A stretch of DNA of 64,000 nt, taken from NCBI GenBank assembly GCA_011947345.1, contig JAAVTG010000602.1, forward strand, positions 106,141 through 170,140. Reading direction: 5' to 3'. Below, piece after piece: positions 42,701-54,810 of this stretch (position 1 is the first letter of the stretch; each line of letters starts with the position of its first letter). Under the pieces are notes generated by a model that made no database searches, had not been told where the DNA came from, and was given only the letters and a program-made list of their open reading frames with translations. A program made the translations under genes and the position numbers. Origin of the DNA: Phytophthora quininea (taxonomy: Eukaryota; Oomycota; Peronosporomycetes; Peronosporales; Peronosporaceae).

Positions 42701-45700
42701 CCACGTTGGGTCCATCTTCGGTGATCACGGGGAGACAGAGCGCGCGGATGACCCGAGTGCTTTTACTTTGTTTCCGTCTGCGGACCTGACGAGGACCTGC
42801 GGGCGTTCAGCACAAGCCGCTGCGAGCATGTAGACAGCTTCCCCGCCGGACGACCAGTACGACCAGTACGACACGGTCGAGCCGACCGATTATTTGTTGC
42901 TCAGCTCCAGAAAAATAAGCTGCGACGCACGCGGCGGGGAGAAGCTGCGCCAGCACAGGCAGTCGACGGTCCGGTTGAGCGCGGCACAACTGGTTTTCGC
43001 GCGGCGAGATCAGGTCGAGGCGTGCTCGCGGCCCGGTGGACACCCGTCCGTCGCTGACGGACGATAGTTTAGCGGCGGCTTTCAGACTGTCGCCGCGACG
43101 GAGGCAGAAGCGAGTGCCTTGGTGTCGATATTTCTCGTTTGGGGCGGGCGTGGTCGCAGACACCGGGCGGGCGTGGGGGTCCACGCCGGTCGCCGCCGAC
43201 GAACTGCTGGCTGCCCGCCGTTGCAGTCTGGCGTTGCTGACATCGTCCTCGCGACGCTAAAACAAACAAACTAGCCGGCGGCAGACCGCGGCAAAGCGAA
43301 ATCCTGTACTCTACTGCAGCAGCCAAGCATTGCGGACACCGGTGGACCTGTGTGCAAATCTTTTCGAGCACTTCCCGATCTGTCGGGCGGATCGGCGGAC
43401 GAAAAATACTGGCGACCCGGAAACCACGCTGAAGCTCGCGGGAAAAGAGTTGACGTGGTGTTGGACGACGGCGGACGCAACCCTGAACCCGCGAGGGCCG
43501 ACGTGCAGGCAGGAAAGAGTGGGAACGGGCCCGCGGTCGCCTTTAGCATCGTTTGGTTTTACTCGTCGCGGTGAATATTTTTGAGGTGCCTCGCGAAGAC
43601 GTTGTCGCAAAGAAGTGCGTCCACGACCTGGAGGACATTCTTCCGCCGGCCAAGTAGGTACTGCAAGCAGGCGTGGAGCGAGTCTGTCGGCCGCGGTCGT
43701 CATTGCGCGACTATGATATTGTGATTAGGAGACGCCGCGAGCGAAAATGGCCGCAAAGTCGATACTACGCCGTGGCTGTGCCGTTGCTGCGGGGGACCAC
43801 GACCACGCAGCAGCACTGATAGCAGTGGCAAGGAAGGCCCAGGTCAACACCAGGGCCGGCGTCGTTGTGTCTTCACAAGCCACGTCGTCCGTCTCGCCAA
43901 AAAGAAAAAAACTCTAGTGTGGTGAAGTGAGAGTTGGGGCCCGCTCCACGCCGTCCGTGGACGCAAGAGGACGCTTGCACAGCTTTGCCGTGTCTGGCAG
44001 AGCCATTTCTGCACTGAGGTCTCGGACTTCCGGCGGTGCCCATGACGGACCGGCGGACGACTTGTGCTCAACGGCTTCGCGCCCACGTTGGGTCCATCTT
44101 CGGTGATCACGGGGAGACAGAGCGCGCGGATGACCCGAGTGCTTTTACTTTGTTTCCGTCTGCGGACCTGACGAGGACCTGCGGGCGTTCAGCACAAGCC
44201 GCTGCGAGCATGTAGACAGCTTCCCCGCCGGACGACCAGTACGACCAGTACGACACGGTCGAGCCGACCGATTATTTGTTGCTCAGCTCCAGAAAAATAA
44301 GCTGCGACGCACGCGGCGGGGAGAAGCTGCGCCAGCACAGGCAGTCGACGGTCCGGTTGAGCGCGGCACAACTGGTTTCGCGCGGCGAGATCAGGTCGAG
44401 GCGTGCTCGCGGCCCGGTGGACACCCGTCCGTCGCTGACGGACGATAGTTTAGCGGCGGCTTTCAGACTGTCGCCGCGACGGAGGCAGAAGCGAGTGCCT
44501 TGGTGTCGATATTTCTCGTTTGGGGCGGGCGTGGTCGCAGACACCGGGCGGGCGTGGGGGTCCACGCCGGTCGCCGCCGACGAACTGCTGGCTGCCCGCC
44601 GTTGCAGTCTGGCGTTGCTGACATCGTCCTCGCGACGCTAAAACAAACAAACTAGCCGGCGGCAGACCGCGGCAAAGCGAAATCCTGTACTCTACTGCAG
44701 CAGCCAAGCATTGCGGACACCGGTGGACCTGTGTGCAAATCTTTTCGAGCACTTCCCGATCTGTCGGGCGGATCGGCGGACGAAAAATACTGGCGACCCG
44801 GAAACCACGCTGAAGCTCGCGGGAAAAGAGTTGACGTGGTGTTGGACGACGGCGGACGCAACCCTGAACCCGCGAGGGCCGACGTGCAGGCAGGAAAGAG
44901 TGGGAACGGGCCCGCGGTCGCCTTTAGCATCGTTTGGTTTTACTCGTCGCGGTGAATATTTTTGAGGTGCCTCGCGAAGACGTTGTCGCAAAGAAGTGCG
45001 TCCACGACCTGGAGGACATTCTTCCGCCGGCCAAGTAGGTACTGCAAGCAGGCGTGGAGCGAGTCTGTCGGCCGCGGTCGTCATTGCGCGACTATGATAT
45101 TGTGATTAGGAGACGCCGCGAGCGAAAATGGCCGCAAAGTCGATACTACGCCGTGGCTGTGCCGTTGCTGCGGGGGACCACGACCACGCAGCAGCACTGA
45201 TAGCAGTGGCAAGGAAGGCCCAGGTCAACACCAGGGCCGGCGTCGTTGTGTCTTCACAAGCCACGTCGTCCGTCTCGCCAAAAAGAAAAAACTCTAGTGT
45301 GGTGAAGTGAGAGTTGGGGCCCGCTCCACGCCGTCCGTGGACGCAAGAGGACGCTTGCACAGCTTTGCCGTGTCTGGCAGAGCCATTTCTGCACTGAGGT
45401 CTCGGACTTCCGGCGGTGCCCAAGACGGACCGGCGGACGACTTGTGCTCAACGGCTTCGCGCCCACGTTGGGTCCATCTTCGGTGATCACGGGGAGACAG
45501 AGCGCGCGGATGACCCGAGTGCTTTTACTTTGTTTCCGTCTGCGGACCTGACGAGGACCTGCGGGCGTTCAGCACAAGCCGCTGCGAGCATGTAGACAGC
45601 TTCCCGCCGGACGACCAGTACGACCAGTACGACACGGTCGAGCCGACCGATTATTTGTTGCTCAGCTCCAGAAAAATAAGCTGCGACGCACGCGGCGGGG

Positions 45701-48700
45701 AGAAGCTGCGCCAGCACAGGCAGTCGACGGTCCGGTTGAGCGCGGCACAACTGGTTTTCGCGCGGCGAGATCAGGTCGAGGCGTGCTCGCGGCCCGGTGG
45801 ACACCCGTCCGTCGCTGACGGACGATAGTTTAGCGGCGGCTTTCAGACTGTCGCCGCGACGGAGGCAGAAGCGAGTGCCTTGGTGTCGATATTTCTCGTT
45901 TGGGGCGGGCGTGGTCGCAGACACCGGGCGGGCGTGGGGGTCCACGCCGGTCGCCGCCGACGAACTGCTGGCTGCCCGCCGTTGCAGTCTGGCGTTGCTG
46001 ACATCGTCCTCGCGACGCTAAAACAAACAAACTAGCCGGCGGCAGACCGCGGCAAAGCGAAATCCTGTACTCTACTGCAGCAGCCAAGCATTGCGGACAC
46101 CGGTGGACCTGTGTGCAAATCTTTTCGAGCACTTCCCGATCTGTCGGGCGGATCGGCGGACGAAAAATACTGGCGACCCGGAAACCACGCTGAAGCTCGC
46201 GGGAAAAGAGTTGACGTGGTGTTGGACGACGGCGGACGCAACCCTGAACCCGCGAGGGCCGACGTGCAGGCAGGAAAGAGTGGGAACGGGCCCGCGGTCG
46301 CCTTTAGCATCGTTTGGTTTTACTCGTCGCGGTGAATATTTTTGAGGTGCCTCGCGAAGACGTTGTCGCAAAGAAGTGCGTCCACGACCTGGAGGACATT
46401 CTTCCGCCGGCCAAGTAGGTACTGCAAGCAGGCGTGGAGCGAGTCTGTCGGCCGCGGTCGTCATTGCGCGACTATGATATTGTGATTAGGAGACGCCGCG
46501 AGCGAAAATGGCCGCAAAGTCGATACTACGCCGTGGCTGTGCCGTTGCTGCGGGGGACCACGACCACGCAGCAGCACTGATAGCAGTGGCAAGGAAGGCC
46601 CAGGTCAACACCAGGGCCGGCGTCGTTGTGTCTTCACAAGCCACGTCGTCCGTCTCGCCAAAAAAGAAAAAACTCTAGTGTGGTGAAGTGAGAGTTGGGG
46701 CCCGCTCCACGCCGTCCGTGGACGCAAGAGGACGCTTGCACAGCTTTGCCGTGTCTGGCAGAGCCATTTCTGCACTGAGGTCTCGGACTTCCGGCGGTGC
46801 CCAAGACGGACCGGCGGACGACTTGTGCTCAACGGCTTCGCGCCCACGTTGGGTCCATCTTCGGTGATCACGGGGAGACAGAGCGCGCGGATGACCCGAG
46901 TGCTTTTACTTTGTTTCCGTCTGCGGACCTGACGAGGACCTGCGGGCGTTCAGCACAAGCCGCTGCGAGCATGTAGACAGCTTCCCCGCCGGACGACCAG
47001 TACGACCAGTACGACACGGTCGAGCCGACCGATTATTTGTTGCTCAGCTCCAGAAAAATAAGCTGCGACGCACGCGGCGGGGAGAAGCTGCGCCAGCACA
47101 GGCAGTCGACGGTCCGGTTGAGCGCGGCACAACTGGTTTTCGCGCGGCGAGATCAGGTCGAGGCGTGCTCGCGGCCCGGTGGACACCCGTCCGTCGCTGA
47201 CGGACGATAGTTTAGCGGCGGCTTTCAGACTGTCGCCGCGACGGAGGCAGAAGCGAGTGCCTTGGTGTCGATATTTCTCGTTTGGGGCGGGCGTGGTCGC
47301 AGACACCGGGCGGGCGTGGGGGTCCACGCCGGTCGCCGCCGACGAACTGCTGGCTGCCCGCCGTTGCAGTCTGGCGTTGCTGACATCGTCCTCGCGACGC
47401 TAAAACAAACAAACTAGCCGGCGGCAGACCGCGGCAAAGCGAAATCCTGTACTCTACTGCAGCAGCCAAGCATTGCGGACACCGGTGGACCTGTGTGCAA
47501 ATCTTTTCGAGCACTTCCCCGATCTGTCGGGCGGATCGGCGGACGAAAAATACTGGCGACCCGGAAACCACGCTGAAGCTCGCGGGAAAAGAGTTGACGT
47601 GGTGTTGGACGACGGCGGACGCAACCCTGAACCCGCGAGGGCCGACGTGCAGGCAGGAAAGAGTGGGAACGGGCCCGCGGTCGCCTTTAGCATCGTTTGG
47701 TTTTACTCGTCGCGGTGAATATTTTTGAGGTGCCTCGCGAAGACGTTGTCGCAAAGAAGTGCGTCCACGACCTGGAGGACATTCTTCCGCCGGCCAAGTA
47801 GGTACTGCAAGCAGGCGTGGAGCGAGTCTGTCGGCCGCGGTCGTCATTGCGCGACTATGATATTGTGATTAGGAGACGCCGCGAGCGAAAATGGCCGCAA
47901 AGTCGATACTACGCCGTGGCTGTGCCGTTGCTGCGGGGGACCACGACCACGCAGCAGCACTGATAGCAGTGGCAAGGAAGGCCCAGGTCAACACCAGGGC
48001 CGGCGTCGTTGTGTCTTCACAAGCCACGTCGTCCGTCTCGCCAAAAAGAAAAAACTCTAGTGTGGTGAAGTGAGAGTTGGGGCCCGCTCCACGCCGTCCG
48101 TGGACGCAAGAGGACGCTTGCACAGCTTTGCCGTGTCTGGCAGAGCCATTTCTGCACTGAGGTCTCGGACTTCCGGCGGTGCCCAAGACGGACCGGCGGA
48201 CGACTTGTGCTCAACGGCTTCGCGCCCACGTTGGGTCCATCTTCGGTGATCACGGGGAGACAGAGCGCGCGGATGACCCGAGTGCTTTTACTTTGTTTCC
48301 GTCTGCGGACCTGACGAGGACCTGCGGGCGTTCAGCACAAGCCGCTGCGAGCATGTAGACAGCTTCCCGCCGGACGACCAGTACGACCAGTACGACACGG
48401 TCGAGCCGACCGATTATTTGTTGCTCAGCTCCAGAAAAATAAGCTGCGACGCACGCGGCGGGGAGAAGCTGCGCCAGCACAGGCAGTCGACGGTCCGGTT
48501 GAGCGCGGCACAACTGGTTTTCGCGCGGCGAGATCAGGTCGAGGCGTGCTCGCGGCCCGGTGGACACCCGTCCGTCGCTGACGGACGATAGTTTAGCGGC
48601 GGCTTTCAGACTGTCGCCGCGACGGAGGCAGAAGCGAGTGCCTTGGTGTCGATATTTCTCGTTTGGGGCGGGCGTGGTCGCAGACACCGGGCGGGCGTGG

Positions 48701-51700
48701 GGGTCCACGCCGGTCGCCGCCGACGAACTGCTGGCTGCCCGCCGTTGCAGTCTGGCGTTGCTGACATCGTCCTCGCGACGCTAAAACAAACAAACTAGCC
48801 GGCGGCAGACCGCGGCAAAGCGAAATCCTGTACTCTACTGCAGCAGCCAAGCATTGCGGACACCGGTGGACCTGTGTGCAAATCTTTTCGAGCACTTCCC
48901 CGATCTGTCGGGCGGATCGGCGGACGAAAAATACTGGCGACCCGGAAACCACGCTGAAGCTCGCGGGAAAAGAGTTGACGTGGTGTTGGACGACGGCGGA
49001 CGCAACCCTGAACCCGCGAGGGCCGACGTGCAGGCAGGAAAGAGTGGGAACGGGCCCGCGGTCGCCTTTAGCATCGTTTGGTTTTACTCGTCGCGGTGAA
49101 TATTTTTGAGGTGCCTCGCGAAGACGTTGTCGCAAAGAAGTGCGTCCACGACCTGGAGGACATTCTTCCGCCGGCCAAGTAGGTACTGCAAGCAGGCGTG
49201 GAGCGAGTCTGTCGGCCGCGGTCGTCATTGCGCGACTATGATATTGTGATTAGGAGACGCCGCGAGCGAAAATGGCCGCAAAGTCGATACTACGCCGTGG
49301 CTGTGCCGTTGCTGCGGGGGACCACGACCACGCAGCAGCACTGATAGCAGTGGCAAGGAAGGCCCAGGTCAACACCAGGGCCGGCGTCGTTGTGTCTTCA
49401 CAAGCCACGTCGTCCGTCTCGCCAAAAAAGAAAAAAACTCTAGTGTGGTGAAGTGAGAGTTGGGGCCCGCTCCACGCCGTCCGTGGACGCAAGAGGACGC
49501 TTGCACAGCTTTGCCGTGTCTGGCAGAGCCATTTCTGCACTGAGGTCTCGGACTTCCGGCGGTGCCCAAGACGGACCGGCGGACGACTTGTGCTCAACGG
49601 CTTCGCGCCCACGTTGGGTCCATCTTCGGTGATCACGGGGAGACAGAGCGCGCGGATGACCCGAGTGCTTTTACTTTGTTTCCGTCTGCGGACCTGACGA
49701 GGACCTGCGGGCGTTCAGCACAAGCCGCTGCGAGCATGTAGACAGCTTCCCGCCGGACGACCAGTACGACCAGTACGACACGGTCGAGCCGACCGATTAT
49801 TTGTTGCTCAGCTCCAGAAAAATAAGCTGCGACGCACGCGGCGGGGAGAAGCTGCGCCAGCACAGGCAGTCGACGGTCCGGTTGAGCGCGGCACAACTGG
49901 TTTTCGCGCGGCGAGATCAGGTCGAGGCGTGCTCGCGGCCCGGTGGACACCCGTCCGTCGCTGACGGACGATAGTTTAGCGGCGGCTTTCAGACTGTCGC
50001 CGCGACGGAGGCAGAAGCGAGTGCCTTGGTGTCGATATTTCTCGTTTGGGGCGGGCGTGGTCGCAGACACCGGGCGGGCGTGGGGGTCCACGCCGGTCGC
50101 CGCCGACGAACTGCTGGCTGCCCGCCGTTGCAGTCTGGCGTTGCTGACATCGTCCTCGCGACGCTAAAACAAACAAACTAGCCGGCGGCAGACCGCGGCA
50201 AAGCGAAATCCTGTACTCTACTGCAGCAGCCAAGCATTGCGGACACCGGTGGACCTGTGTGCAAATCTTTTCGAGCACTTCCCCGATCTGTCGGGCGGAT
50301 CGGCGGACGAAAAATACTGGCGACCCGGAAACCACGCTGAAGCTCGCGGGAAAAGAGTTGACGTGGTGTTGGACGACGGCGGACGCAACCCTGAACCCGC
50401 GAGGGCCGACGTGCAGGCAGGAAAGAGTGGGAACGGGCCCGCGGTCGCCTTTAGCATCGTTTGGTTTTACTCGTCGCGGTGAATATTTTTGAGGTGCCTC
50501 GCGAAGACGTTGTCGCAAAGAAGTGCGTCCACGACCTGGAGGACACTGTTCCGTCGGCCAAGTAGGTACTGCAAGCAGGCGTGGAGCGAGTCTGTCGGCC
50601 GCGGTCGTCATTGCGCGACTATGATATTGTGATCAGGGACGCCGCGAGCGAAAATGGCCGCAAAGTCGATACTACGCCGTGGCTGTGCCGTTGCTGCGGG
50701 GGACCACGACCACGCAGCAGCACTGATAGCAGTGGCAAGGAAGGCCCAGGTCAACACCAGGGCCGGCGTCGTTGTGTCTTCACAAGCCACGTCGTCCGTC
50801 TCGCCAAAAAAGAAAAAACTCTAGTGTGGTGAAGTGAGAGTTGGGGCCCGCTCCACGCCGTCCGTGGACGCAAGAGGACGCTTGCACAGCTTTGCCGTGT
50901 CTGGCAGAGCCATTTCTGCACTGAGGTCTCGGACTTCCGGCGGTGCCCAAGACGGACCGGCGGACGACTTGTGCTCAACGGCTTCGCGCCCACGTTGGGT
51001 CCATCTTCGGTGATCACGGGAGACAGAGCGCGCGGATGACCCGAGTGCTTTTACTTTGTTTCCGTCTGCGGACCTGACGAGGACCTGCGGGCGTTCAGCA
51101 CAAGCCGCTGCGAGCATGTAGACAGCTTCCCCGCCGGACGACCAGTACGACCAGTACGACACGGTCGAGCCGACCGATTATTTGTTGCTCAGCTCCAGAA
51201 AAATAAGCTGCGACGCACGCGGCGGGGAGAGCTGCGCCAGCACAGGCAGTCGACGGTCCGGTTGAGCGCGGCACAACTGGTTTTCGCGCGGCGAGATCAG
51301 GTCGAGGCGTGCTCGCGGCCCGGTGGACACCCGTCCGTCGCTGACGGACGATAGTTTAGCGGCGGCTTTCAGACTGTCGCCGCGACGGAGGCAGAAGCGA
51401 GTGCCTTGGTGTCGATATTTCTCGTTTGGGGCGGGCGTGGTCGCAGACACCGGGCGGGCGTGGGGTCCACGCCGGTCGCCGCCGACGAACTGCTGGCTGC
51501 CCGCCGTTGCAGTCTGGCGTTGCTGACATCGTCCTCGCGACGCTAAAACAAACAAACTAGCCGGCGGCAGACCGCGGCAAAGCGAAATCCTGTACTCTAC
51601 TGCAGCAGCCAAGCATTGCGGACACCGGTGGACCTGTGTGCAAATCTTTTCGAGCACTTCCCCGATCTGTCGGGCGGATCGGCGGACGAAAAATACTGGC

Positions 51701-54700
51701 GACCCGGAAACCACGCTGAAGCTCGCGGGAAAAGAGTTGACGTGGTGTTGGACGACGGCGGACGCAACCCTGAACCCGCGAGGGCCGACGTGCAGGCAGG
51801 AAAGAGTGGGAACGGGCCCGCGGTCGCCTTTAGCATCGTTTGGTTTTACTCGTCGCGGTGAATATTTTTGAGGTGCCTCGCGAAGACGTTGTCGCAAAGA
51901 AGTGCGTCCACGACCTGGAGGACACTGTTCCGTCGGCCAAGTAGGTACTGCAAGCAGGCGTGGAGCGAGTCTGTCGGCCGCGGTCGTCATTGCGCGACTA
52001 TGATATTGTGATCAGGGGACGCCGCGAGCGAAAATGGCCGCAAAGTCGATACTACGCCGTGGCTGTGCCGTTGCTGCGGGGACCACGACCACGCAGCAGC
52101 ACTGATAGTCTTCACAAGCCACGTCGTCCGTCTCGCCAAAAAAGAAAAAACTCTAGTGTGGTGAAGTGAGAGTTGGGGCCCGCTCCACGCCGTCCGTGGA
52201 CGCAAGAGGACGCTTGCACAGCTTTGCCGTGTCTGGCAGAGCCATTTCTGCACTGAGGTCTCGGACTTCCGGCGGTGCCCAAGACGGACCGGCGGACGAC
52301 TTGTGCTCAACGGCTTCGCGCCCACGTTGGGTCCATCTTCGGTGATCACGGGGAGACAGAGCGCGGATGACCCGAGTGCTTTTACTTTGTTTCCGTCTGC
52401 GGACCTGACGAGGACCTGCGGGCGTTCAGCACAAGCCGCTGCGAGCATGTAGACAGCTTCCCCGCCGGACGACCAGTACGACCAGTACGACACGGTCGAG
52501 CCGACCGATTATTTGTTGCTCAGCTCCAGAAAAATAAGCTGCGACGCACGCGGCGGGGAGAAGCTGCGCCAGCACAGGCAGTCGACGGTCCGGTTGAGCG
52601 CGGCACAACTGGCTTTCGCGCGGCGAGATCAGGTCGAGGCGTGCTCGCGGCCCGGTGGACACCCGTCCGTCGCTGACGGACGATAGTTTAGCGGCGGCTT
52701 TCAGACTGTCGCCGCGACGGAGGCAGAAGCGAGTGCCTTGGTGTCGATATTTCTCGTTTGGGGCGGGCGTGGTCGCAGACACCGGGCGGGCGTGGGGTCC
52801 ACGCCGGTCGCCGCCGACGAACTGCTGGCTGCCCGCCGTTGCAGTCTGGCGTTGCTGACATCGTCCTCGCGACGCTAAAACAAACAAACTAGCCGGCGGC
52901 AGACCGCGGCAAAGCGAAATCCTGTACTCTACTGCAGCAGCCAAGCATTGCGGACACCGGTGGACCTGTGTGCAAATCTTTTCGAGCACTTCCCCGATCT
53001 GTCGGGCGGATCGGCGGACGAAAAATACTGGCGACCCGGAAACCACGCTGAAGCTCGCGGGAAAAGAGTTGACGTGGTGTTGGACGACGGCGGACGCAAC
53101 CCTGAACCCGCGAGGGCCGACGTGCAGGCAGGAAAGAGTGGGAACGGGCCCGCGGTCGCCTTTAGCATCGTTTGGTTTTACTCGTCGCGGTGAATATTTT
53201 TGAGGTGCCTCGCGAAGACGTTGTCGCAAAGAAGTGCGTCCACGACCTGGAGGACACTGTTCCGTCGGCCAAGTAGGTACTGCAAGCAGGCGTGGAGCGA
53301 GTCTGTCGGCCGCGGTCGTCATTGCGCGACTATGATATTGTGATCAGGGGACGCCGCGAGCGAAAATGGCCGCAAAGTCGATACTACGCCGTGGCTGTGC
53401 CGTTGCTGCGGGGACCACGACCACGCAGCAGCACTGATAGCAGTGGCAAGGAAGGCCCAGGTCAACACCAGGGCCGGCGTCGTTGTGTCTTCACAAGCCA
53501 CGTCGTCCGTCTCGCCAAAAAAGAAAAACTCTAGTGTGGTGAAGTGAGAGTTGGGGCCCGCTCCACGCCGTCCGTGGACGCAAGAGGACGCTTGCACAGC
53601 TTTGCCGTGTCTGGCAGAGCCATTTCTGCACTGAGGTCTCGGACTTCCGGCGGTGCCCAAGACGGACCGGCGGACGACTTGTGCTCAACGGCTTCGCGCC
53701 CACGTTGGGTCCATCTTCGGTGATCACGGGGAGACAGAGCGCGCGGATGACCCGAGTGCTTTTACTTTGTTTCCGTCTGCGGACCTGACGAGGACCTGCG
53801 GGCGTTCAGCACAAGCCGCTGCGAGCATGTAGACAGCTTCCCGCCGGACGACCAGTACGACCAGTACGACACGGTCGAGCCGACCGATTATTTGTTGCTC
53901 AGCTCCAGAAAAATAAGCTGCGACGCACGCGGCGGGGAGAAAGCTGCGCCAGCACAGGCAGTCGACGGTCCGGTTGAGCGCGGCACAACTGGTTTTCGCG
54001 CGGCGAGATCAGGTCGAGGCGTGCTCGCGGCCCGGTGGACACCCGTCCGTCGCTGACGGACGATAGTTTAGCGGCGGCTTTCAGACTGTCGCCGCGACGG
54101 AGGCAGAAGCGAGTGCCTTGGTGTCGATATTTCTCGTTTGGGGCGGGCGTGGTCGCAGACACCGGGCGGGCGGGGGTCCACGCCGGTCGCCGCCGACGAA
54201 CTGCTGGCTGCCCGCCGTTGCAGTCTGGCGTTGCTGACATCGTCCTCGCGACGCTAAAACAAACAAACTAGCCGGCAGCAGACCGCGGCAAAGCGAAATC
54301 CTGTACTCTACTGCAGCAGCCAAGCATTGCGGACACCGGTGGACCTGTGTGCAAATCTTTTCGAGCACTTCCCGATCTGTCGGGCGGATCGGCGGACGAA
54401 AAATACTGGCGACCCGGAAACCACGCTGAAGCTCGCGGGAAAAGAGTTGACGTGGTGTTGGACGACGGCGGACGCAACCCTGAACCCGCGAGGGCCGACG
54501 TGCAGGCAGGAAAGAGTGGGAACGGGCCCGCGGTCGCCTTTAGCATCGTTTGGTTTTACTCGTCGCGGTGAATATTTTTGAGGTGCCTCGCGAAGACGTT
54601 GTCGCAAAGAAGTGCGTCCACGACCTGGAGGACATTCTTCCGCCGGCCAAGTAGGTACTGCAAGCAGGCAGTGGAGCGAGTCTGTCGGCCGCGGTCGTCA

Positions 54701-54757
54701 TTGCGCGACTATGATATTGTGATCAGGGGACGCCGCGAGCGAAAATGGCCGCAAAAT
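39783..54757. repeat. family A tandem array, eleven units of about 1.38 kb
   Basis: Head-to-tail units begin (at GAAGTGAGAGTT) at 39783, 41162, 42542, 43924, 45304, 46685, 48067, 49450, 50831, 52163 and 53541. Spacings are 1379, 1380, 1382, 1380, 1381, 1382, 1383, 1381, 1332 and 1378. Units look nearly identical, differing by single-base indels in homopolymers and a few substitutions; the first unit is the most diverged, as expected at an array edge. The last unit diverges from the consensus at about 54757. Each unit is GC-rich and contains a small 9-bp duplication (CGACCAGTA twice). Long open frames on the minus strand (up to 298 codons) are broken by indels in other units, so I do not call genes. 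Function unknown: satellite, centromeric or subtelomeric, or an amplified non-coding locus. Confidence 0.95.
52107..52112. other. 47-bp deletion point in the ninth family A unit
   Basis: The unit starting at 50831 lacks 47 bases that all other units carry between CTGATAG and TCTTCAC, giving the 1332-bp spacing. No other unit shares it, so it arose after the last homogenisation. Confidence 0.85.
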
Positions 54758-54810
54758 CGACACTGCGTTCAGGCAGTGCTGCATAAGCCTCGACGTTGGC
54801 AACTACATTG
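54757..54810. other. junction between family A and family B arrays
   Basis: Family A identity ends at about 54757 (after GCCGCAAAATCGA) and family B identity starts at about 54800-54811 (GTGCTGGCAGGACATTTTCC). The 45-55 bases between match neither consensus well. The switch is abrupt and keeps orientation. Confidence 0.75.

Noticed and set aside
52426..53322. 298-codon minus-strand frame in a family A unit, repeated in other units
   Set aside because: It is broken by single-base indels at different places in other near-identical units and overlaps equally open frames on the other strand. GC-rich DNA has few stops.
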